Part shown: positions 61,206-64,000 of the stretch, one piece after another | How positions within the stretch are numbered: the stretch's first letter is position 1 | Layout of the letters: each line of letters starts with the position of its first letter | Assembly (NCBI GenBank): GCA_963854835.1 | Contig: OY978525.1 | Coordinates: 17,578,309-17,642,308, forward strand | From: Megamerina dolium | Taxonomy: Eukaryota > Arthropoda > Insecta > Diptera > Megamerinidae | Direction of reading: 5' to 3' | DNA length: 64,000 nt | Notes under the pieces: generated by a model | Database searches by the model: none | Told to the model about the DNA's origin: nothing | What the model saw: only the letters and a program-made list of their open reading frames with translations | Translations under genes and position numbers: made by a program

Positions 61206-62973
61206 TTAAATTACTCCATCTCTTGTAATTTTTGGAAATTTAAAATAATTCATTGCATCCAATGGTCCTAATTTAATCCCATCATATACTGGTGTTCTAG
61301 AAAAAATGTAAAAATGAAAAAATGTTGAATTTATCACAATTTCATAATAAAAACTTACCCTGTTTCCGCCATAGTGACTAACATTTCAATTAGTTTTCGT
61401 GATATCATTTCTTCATCAGCACGAAATGGATGTTTCTCACGTATGGCAGTTTTGAAAATTAAAAATATATCATCACCATGCAATGTGCCTAAATGATAAT
61501 GAGAATACATAAAATATATACATAAATTAAAAAAACAATTGCTGACTCACCAAATTGCCAATCATCACGTTTGGCCAGTATTTGTCCAAAACCATAAGGT
61601 GCTGGATTATCGTAAACATATCCATATGCTTTAGCATTCTCTGTATGATTTACATAGAGTTGTACAGTCGCTTCAATATGTTTCGTACTGAGTTCCTCAT
61701 TATAGAGCATTTCAAGTTGTTTATAACTGGAGACCCCGATTTCTTCGTTTGAAAAATATTTTTGTCTCATCGCCAATGCTAATGCATCCGATTCGCGTTT
61801 TGTCAGTGTGGCATTAAAGAAAAGCATTATTGGCGCCAATTCAAGCCATCGTTCGTTTAGTGTGAAAATTAATTCACCTCCATCGGGGGTTTTTTGTAAA
61901 AATTCCGCTGTACCAAATGCACCATCCTCTGCGGTACGTCCTATAAGCCATTGTTTACGTTTGCACTTACCAAGCAACATTAAATTTTTGGGATGATCGA
62001 TGAGAAAGTTTTGTTGCTTTGTTGATCTTTCAATAACCGGGCCGAAAATAGCGAATGGATGATTGTAAAATTTATAGAATTTCGATATTTGTCTTATAAT
62101 ATCTTCAGCTTTATGCTGTTGCAGGCATGACTTTATGGCTTGTGTTGAATTCATAGGGCAATTTAAATATTCCGCCATCAATTTGGTCTTTTTCAATGCC
62201 TCACCCTCATAGATACTATGACATGGACATAATGCAGTGCCACTAAATGAGATGGCACTATTAAACCATTGTTTATCAGTCATTTCACTAATCATATGAA
62301 AATGAACACTAGCACCACCAGCAGACCAACCACTTAGTAGTATTTTATTTCGATCACCACCAAAATGCACGATATTATCATATATCCATCGCAATGCTAG
62401 TGACTGATCTTTCAAGCCCATATTTCCAGAAATTTCTTCATCTTCCGTACTTAAGAAACCAAACGGGCCCAGACGATAGTTAAATGTTACCAAAATAATA
62501 TTGCCATTTTGCATAAGATAATCTTCACCATAGAAATCGGCTGAACCCCACATAAGACCACCACCATGTATGAATATGAGTACAGGTAATAGACTGCTGT
62601 GAGCATCGCTTGAATTCTGCTGCTTCGGTACAAAAATATTTGCGTAGAGACAATCTTCACTGCCTTTGATATCATGTGTGATGGTAGACCATTGTAAACA
62701 CTTTGACGGAGTATGTGTTGCATGCAATAGATGGGTCCAATTTTCTTGCAATTCTATTGGTGGCTCGAAACGTAGCGTTCCCAATGGCGGTTTCGCATAT
62801 GGTATACCCCGATATGCATAATAATTCAAAGCATCATCATCGTTTCGAATATGTTCGCCAACTAATTGTCCATTTTGTATTGTCAATATAGGCGTTAGCT
62901 TGATCGCCAATGAAGAGCCAATTGTTATTAATAGCAGCGGCACAATTAAATTCAGCAGCAGCATCTTTGTCAT
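61206..62973 (-). CDS. secreted carboxylesterase, Est-6-like beta-esterase (3 exons)
   Basis: Exons join 62973-61551, 61488-61359 and 61296-61206; the two introns are 62 bp each, with GTGAGT..TTTAG and GTAAGT..TCTAG borders. The product is 547 aa, normal for the family. Residues 1-23 are a signal peptide (MTKMLLLNLIVPLLLITIG...). The oxyanion loop is HGGG at 136-139 and SEDCL (105-109) is the family's second signature. The nucleophile is Ser217 in GWSAGGASVH. The acid is at E349/D350 (TAEDGAF), where alignment puts Asp in the usual Glu position. His478 in GTLHGDD lies in exon 2. Blocks such as LNERWLELAP and AYGYVYDNPAPYGFGQILA are close to Drosophila Est-6, as I recall it. Likely activity is hydrolysis of carboxylic esters outside the cell; the substrate is unknown. 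N-glycosylation motifs occur at about N78, N120, N275, N387 and N442. It is transcribed divergently from the gene at 63476. Confidence 0.93.
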
Positions 62974-63341
62974 GGGTATTTTCCCATTGAAATGTTGATC
63001 GATTACTATTTTCTATATATTTTTTCGTCTCCACTGTTTATTCAGTTATCAATCAATTCGTATTGTGAATAATTTGTCTACTTTTAATTCTGATAAGCAT
63101 TGGAAATAAACCACAAATCGTATAATTCATATCAGTCATCTACATATATTCGTATTCTACAATTTATCAACAATTCATTTGTACTTTTATACATTCAAAA
63201 GTACTTAAGCATTTTTGTACATATGCATGTAATCATATCAGCATGCATATATTCTTCCCTAGAATACGTTAACCTCTTAATCGTTTCTGACCCTTTTGTT
63301 ATCACACAAACCATACGATGATGGCTGCCTATGGCCAAGCA

Positions 63342-63349
63342 TATAAATA
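63342..63349 (+). promoter_or_regulatory. TATA box of the 82-aa gene
   Basis: TATAAATA lies 134 bp before the ATG at 63476. An initiator-like TTCAGTG is at 63412, and other starts are possible. It lies in the ~500-bp gap shared with the divergent esterase. Confidence 0.45.
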
Positions 63350-63475
63350 CGAGTTGATGTATTATGATGCGTCTATAGATCTACTAAAAGAAAAGAATCA
63401 CCTATTAATTATTCAGTGTGAGATTGTGAACTGTTCATTCGCAGTGAAAGTGAAATTCTCTGTGAGTCATCAATT

Positions 63476-63724
63476 ATGGATTTTTTAAAAACCTACAATT
63501 ATCATGCCATCAGACATGTTGCTGGATGTACGGAAATTTGTATATTATCAATGGACATAGACAAAAACATTTGGGATGATGCATATTTAAATGTGAACGA
63601 CAGTGTGGCTACTAAACGATCGAAAAGTGTCAATGTGAAACGTAGAAATTCGACCGATTCTAGAAATGCTCTACTGCTAAAAGATGATAATGCAGATGAT
63701 TCAATTACAGCTGTTTTGGAGTAA
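63476..63724 (+). CDS. uncharacterised small protein (82 aa)
   Basis: A single-exon frame with ATG in a good context (CAATTATGG), stop TAA at 63722-63724, an upstream TATAAATA and a downstream AATAAA at 63822. I do not recognise a family. There is no signal peptide. The N-terminal third (MDFLKTYNYHAIRHVAGC) is mildly hydrophobic with two Cys at about 18 and 22. The middle is basic with a possible kinase site in KRRNSTDS (about 55-62). The C-terminus is acidic (KDDNADDSITAVLE). The basic-then-acidic layout suggests an intracellular regulatory or binding peptide, but that is only a guess. It is divergent from the esterase. Confidence 0.55.
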   Translation: MDFLKTYNYHAIRHVAGCTEICILSMDIDKNIWDDAYLNVNDSVATKRSKSVNVKRRNSTDSRNALLLKDDNADDSITAVLE

Positions 63725-63821
63725 TGAAGTATTAATTAATTATGTGATATATTTGACTGAACATAAATAGATTTTTAGCTACATATGCTTACCTTGTATT
63801 TCTAAAAATTGTATTTTATGT

Positions 63822-63827
63822 AATAAA
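63822..63827 (+). terminator. polyadenylation signal of the 82-aa gene
   Basis: AATAAA lies ~100 bp after the stop codon, in an A-rich stretch. Confidence 0.45.
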
Positions 63828-64000
63828 AAAAAAATAAAAAAAATATATTTTAAAAAATAATAAAAATAGGAAAAATAATAAAAATAATCACCAAAAAGAA
63901 CGATATTTCTACTACAATAAATGCTGCTGTAGTTAAAATAATGTGAGCTGCTAATTATATTCAAACAAGTTGCTAAACATTATCACCCCGATCTCCAAAT

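Overview
The window is AT-rich, gene-poor eukaryotic DNA, almost certainly from a higher (schizophoran) fly; a tephritid-like fruit fly is my best guess. The grounds are an Est-6-type beta-esterase with two 62-bp introns, mariner and LINE relics, a BEL/Pao element primed by a tRNA-Tyr-like site, and interspersed repeats ending in a GTCC microsatellite and a GTCGGC/GCCGAC hairpin, as in dipteran Helentron-associated (DINE-1/HINE, mini-me) elements. The species is an inference. No bacterial-style genes are present, and most short open frames are chance frames in repeats and microsatellites.

Layout. 1-48 kb holds no host gene that I can support. It is non-coding sequence carrying transposon remains: four well-preserved HINE-like copies (1650-3222, 22530-24414, 31735-33317, 35251-36302) built around a ~298-bp tandem unit; decayed copies near 1.1 kb and 9.4-10.4 kb, the latter split by a fold-back element; a mariner relic split by a LINE (5.35-6.6 kb); a second mariner relic (26.7-27.3 kb); five further LINE relics (16.45, 20.73, 33.87, 39.7 and 44.35 kb); a tRNA-derived SINE-like unit (13.5-13.83 kb); a TIR element (14.14-14.80 kb); and four long TA microsatellites.

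48-64 kb is the only clearly genic part. A histidine-rich small gene (48150-48431) is followed by a TATA-driven relic that starts the same way (48.74-48.86 kb). Next comes a recent 9.4-kb BEL/Pao insertion (49442-58879; LTRs nearly identical, 5-bp target duplication ATAGG), then a second histidine-rich gene (60911-61051). That gene runs tail-to-tail with a secreted carboxylesterase on the minus strand (61206-62973, three exons, 547 aa). The esterase is divergent from an unrecognised 82-aa gene (63476-63724).

The BEL/Pao element carries gag, protease, reverse transcriptase, RNase H and integrase, but the frame is broken inside the reverse transcriptase. It also carries a third ORF (57248-57877) where an env gene would sit. 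This ORF repeats the three-knuckle zinc module of the element's own Gag with identical spacing, and a strong branch point, pyrimidine tract and CAG acceptor lie just before its ATG. I consider a spliced, Gag-derived zinc-knuckle protein the most interesting candidate system here.
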